8,929 nt of DNA from Methanotrichaceae archaeon. GTDB taxonomy: Archaea; Halobacteriota; Methanosarcinia; Methanotrichales; Methanotrichaceae. Of this stretch, positions 6,688-8,929 are shown one piece after another. A model generated the notes under the pieces. The model was not told where the DNA came from and made no database searches. It saw only the letters and a list, made by a program, of their open reading frames with translations. Both the position numbers and the translations under genes were made by a program. The stretch lies in the NCBI GenBank assembly GCA_013329455.1, contig DUKF01000162.1:5930-14858 (forward strand), given 5' to 3'. Position 1 is the stretch's first letter. The number at the start of each line of letters is the position of its first letter.

Positions 6688-6730
6688 AAAAGAATCGAAT
6701 CGCAAAGCCCAGGTCAAAAGAATCGGATCG
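6688..6730. repeat. 15-bp direct repeat in the purH-nosD gap
   Basis: AAAAGAATCGAATCG (6688-6702) and AAAAGAATCGGATCG (6716-6730) match at 14 of 15 bases with a 28-bp period, and together fill most of the 58-bp gap. It may be a paired protein-binding site controlling the downstream gene, or the relic of a small duplication. The gap has no good TATA box, so the downstream gene may be read from the purH promoter. Confidence 0.6.
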
Positions 6731-6745
6731 ACCCCAGCTCGGGCT

Positions 6746-8107
6746 TTGATACCTCTTTTGATATTGATCCTCGCCCTGGTGGGGACGGCCTCCTGCGATA
6801 CGATCTTCGCATCCGACGACATAGAGGAAGCTCTTGACAGGGCAAGGCCAGGGGACACTGTGATCGTCTCCGCGGGCGAATACGAACCGTTCACCGTGGA
6901 CAAAACCCTCACCATCCAGGGGGTCGGCTCCCCTTCGGCCAGGGCCAAGACCCAAAACCCGGCGATCTCCATCAGGGCGGACGGAGTCAAGCTCCTCGGC
7001 TTCAAGGTGGAGGGTGTTCCCAGAAACCAGGATGACAAGTTCAGGTACTACATGGACCTCTCGAACCGAAAGCCTCAGTACTCTCTCAACCAGCCCAACT
7101 CGGGAATCCTGGTTGACGGCAACGATGTCGTCATCGAGGATTTGGATGTGGAGGGATCGGATGCCGGCATCCTGGTCAAATCCACCAGGAACTTCACCCT
7201 TAGAAACACGTCTTTCCAGAGATGTGACAGCGGCTTGAGGCTTCAGGAGTGTGAGGGTGGCAAAATAGAGGGATGCACCTATCAGGAATGCGAGAAATAC
7301 GGAGCCTACCTCGAAGGTTGCGATGGAATCTCGATCGAGAAGAACAAGGCCGTCGACAACTCCGGCGCGGGGATGCTGCTGAAAGAGTCTTCCGGCTGCG
7401 TCGTCGAGGAGAACGAATTTGTCGGTAACTGGCAGGGCCTCTTCCTCTGGAACTCATCCTTCTGCGACATTCAAGAAAACAACGCAGAACGGAACGTCTA
7501 CTACGGGATGGTCATCGCCTCAGGGTCCAACAACTCGATAGTGGACAACAGGGCAACAAAGAGCGGCGGAGGCGAGTTCGGTCTCCAGGGAATCGGGATC
7601 AGCATCCAGGAGAATAGCACTTACAATCTGGTCGCGGGAAACGTCCTGGAAGAGAACCTCAACGGGCTGGACCTGACGAGAGGCTGCCAGTTCAACCTTA
7701 TATTTTGCAACGAAATATCCGAGAACAGCAACGGGATCCGGCTTGACAAAAACGAGAACAACCTCGTCTACAGGAACAACTTCAAGCGCAACCTCATCAC
7801 CGGCTACGATAACGCAAGCCACAACTTCTGGAACGCTACCGTCGGTAATTACTACGATGACTATCGCGGCCGGGACCGAGACGGCGACGGGACGGGTGAC
7901 GACCCTTACTGGATACCGAAGGGAAGCAGTTGCGCTGTGGACTGGCGACCCTTGGTGCAGCCCGCCGAGAAAGAGGTCGACCTGGAGGCTGCATGGGACG
8001 ATCTCGCCCGCTACGCCACCTACAATCCCAGCGACGATCTTCCCTACAAGGTAGAAAACCAGACGATTGTGATCGGGAAAAAAGAGCCTGGCAAATGGTG
8101 GATCTAA
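6746..8107 (+). CDS. exported NosD-type right-handed beta-helix protein
   Basis: A 453-residue exported protein. Residues 2-16 are a hydrophobic signal core (IPLLILILALVGTAS) followed by Cys17, an imperfect lipobox. Residues 25-60 carry the usual opening IEEALDRARPGDTVIVSAGEYEP, and about 117-350 are short parallel beta-helix repeats (runs like SGILVDGNDVVIEDLDVEGS). The C-terminal end has the family's aspartate-rich motif YYDDYRGRDRDGDGTGDDPYWIP (residues 369-391, shown here only as a pattern around DRDGDGTGDDPY), probably binding calcium. There are eight N-glycosylation sequons (for example Asn149, 154, 236, 290, 363, 438). NosD proper assists copper loading of nitrous oxide reductase, but nothing in this window suggests that role; archaeal relatives are mostly surface proteins of unknown, perhaps carbohydrate-binding, function. 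The start is doubtful: TTG at 6746 is the first usable start codon and lacks a ribosome binding site, while upstream in-frame codons would supply the missing basic n-region (VKRIGSTPARA). It lies 58 bp after purH and overlaps the nadX stop. Confidence 0.85.
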   Translation: MIPLLILILALVGTASCDTIFASDDIEEALDRARPGDTVIVSAGEYEPFTVDKTLTIQGVGSPSARAKTQNPAISIRADGVKLLGFKVEGVPRNQDDKFRYYMDLSNRKPQYSLNQPNSGILVDGNDVVIEDLDVEGSDAGILVKSTRNFTLRNTSFQRCDSGLRLQECEGGKIEGCTYQECEKYGAYLEGCDGISIEKNKAVDNSGAGMLLKESSGCVVEENEFVGNWQGLFLWNSSFCDIQENNAERNVYYGMVIASGSNNSIVDNRATKSGGGEFGLQGIGISIQENSTYNLVAGNVLEENLNGLDLTRGCQFNLIFCNEISENSNGIRLDKNENNLVYRNNFKRNLITGYDNASHNFWNATVGNYYDDYRGRDRDGDGTGDDPYWIPKGSSCAVDWRPLVQPAEKEVDLEAAWDDLARYATYNPSDDLPYKVENQTIVIGKKEPGKWWI

Positions 8108-8916
8108 GTTCCGATCTTGACGGGCTCCACAATCGACCGCAAAGTGGCGATGGCGGAGAGGGCGGCGAGATAGCTGGTCTTGGGGTTTCTGGGGAAGGGC
8201 ACGTTCTCGACCCTGGTGGTGATCCGCCCGAAGTTACCCTCGGCCGTTATCTGGTGGATGTTGATTTCAGTATCGGGATCGGCCACTATTTTGACCATCA
8301 CCTTCGATCCCCGCGCCGTGAGGCTCAAGGTCGCCGCGACGTTGACGTTTGCGGGAAAGGCCTTCACAGCCTCTTCAGCCGGCCCCTCGAATATCACCGT
8401 GGGCTCAAAGATCTCGTCCAGGTCGATCTCCATATCTTGGATGTAAGGAGCGCCCTTGAACCCCTGCGGGTTCTTGGTGGTGGTGAGGGTCACAAGGTCG
8501 ATCCTTCCAACGCTCGCGGACTTGAGCCCGTCGAGACCCGATATCGCCCCAGATGGTAGGTAAACCCTGCACCCGTTCTCTTTTGCGAGCACCTCAACCA
8601 TCCGGTAAAGGTATCTGTCGAGAAGGGCGCCGACGCTCATGACCATGAGGTCTCGTCCCATCCCAAGAGTGGCCTTCGCCACCTCCGGAACCGCCCTTTG
8701 GGACGCCGCCTCCACCACGATGTCGGACCTTTCCACCAGATCTGCCAGATCCGAAAGCATGGGTTGGGCCTTCAGACACTTCATGAGCTCCCCTGCCCGG
8801 TCCACATTACGATCGAAAACCGCCACCAGTTCAGCCGCGATATCGCCGCTGTCTATGGCTCTTGCGATCTCGGTCCCGATCGCGCCGCAGCCAACCAGCC
8901 CTATTTTCAGAACCAT
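8104..8916 (-). CDS. nadX: L-aspartate dehydrogenase NadX
   Basis: A 270-residue protein, the normal family length. It oxidises L-aspartate with NAD(P)+ to iminoaspartate, which quinolinate synthase NadA condenses with dihydroxyacetone phosphate on the way to NAD; it replaces the FAD oxidase NadB in many archaea. Residues 5-14 hold the Rossmann motif IGLVGCGAIG. The catalytic region follows: PSGAISGLDGLK (121-132), NVNVAATLSL (190-199), and His221 in NIHQITAEGNFGRI, the conserved histidine position of the family, then PKTSYLAALSA (245-255). The ATG at 8916 sits three codons before the first strand, so the start is firm. No ribosome binding site is seen in the 13 bases left upstream. Its TAG stop overlaps the TAA of the convergent beta-helix gene. 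Neighbouring nadA or nadC, if present, would be beyond the right edge. Confidence 0.93.
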   Translation of the reverse strand: MVLKIGLVGCGAIGTEIARAIDSGDIAAELVAVFDRNVDRAGELMKCLKAQPMLSDLADLVERSDIVVEAASQRAVPEVAKATLGMGRDLMVMSVGALLDRYLYRMVEVLAKENGCRVYLPSGAISGLDGLKSASVGRIDLVTLTTTKNPQGFKGAPYIQDMEIDLDEIFEPTVIFEGPAEEAVKAFPANVNVAATLSLTARGSKVMVKIVADPDTEINIHQITAEGNFGRITTRVENVPFPRNPKTSYLAALSAIATLRSIVEPVKIGT

Positions 8917-8929
8917 CGCAGCCTATAAA

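Noticed and set aside
6746..8107. Assigning the gene as nosD of a nitrous oxide reductase cluster
   Set aside because: No nosZ, nosF, nosY or copper-site genes are nearby, and beta-helix proteins of this type are common in methanogens without denitrification. Only the fold family is supported.
8922..8929. TTTATAGG on the minus strand just upstream of nadX as a TATA box
   Set aside because: It lies only about 6 bp before the ATG; transcription would begin about 25 bp downstream, inside the essential Rossmann motif.

Overview
The window looks like chromosomal DNA of a methanogenic archaeon, probably a Methanosarcinales member of the Methanothrix (Methanosaeta) type. This rests on gene content and signals rather than any search. 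There is an archaeal-style TOPRIM protein beside a UPF0235 protein, an NAD-making L-aspartate dehydrogenase (NadX), a NosD-type secreted beta-helix protein with the archaeal C-terminal aspartate-rich motif, GC-rich genes divided by very AT-rich gaps, and TATA/BRE-like rather than bacterial -35/-10 promoters. The genus is an inference; archaeal origin is more secure.

Layout from left to right. Positions 1-594 (minus strand) hold a two-gene unit: a UPF0235/DUF167 protein followed 4 bp later by a TOPRIM protein that runs off the left edge. Positions 595-1038 hold little: a possible short overlapping ORF, possible promoters, a weak inverted repeat, and the terminator of the next gene. Positions 1039-4671 (minus) are one large gene for a secreted 1210-residue gingipain-like C25 cysteine peptidase with several C-terminal accessory domains. 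Positions 4672-5292 are a 621-bp divergent intergenic region with an 87% AT core and candidate promoters facing both ways. Positions 5293-6687 (plus) encode a PurH-type AICAR formyltransferase whose N-terminal IMP-cyclohydrolase part is reduced and lacks its usual motifs. After a 58-bp gap containing a 15-bp direct repeat comes a NosD-type exported beta-helix protein (6746-8107, plus). It meets the convergent nadX gene (8104-8916, minus) with overlapping stop codons.

How the genes work together: purH (purine synthesis) and nadX (NAD synthesis) are housekeeping genes. The C25 peptidase and the NosD-type protein are both exported and rich in N-glycosylation sequons, so they probably act at or outside the cell surface; nothing in the sequence links them to one substrate. 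The small UPF0235-TOPRIM pair is likely co-transcribed.

I see no tRNA or rRNA gene, CRISPR array, insertion sequence or defence system. The points most worth following are the decayed cyclohydrolase half of PurH, the archaeal gingipain-like peptidase and its domain string, the start-codon problem of the NosD-type gene with its upstream direct repeat, and a three-codon ORF with a strong ribosome binding site just before purH. I do not see convincing evidence of a wholly new multi-gene system.
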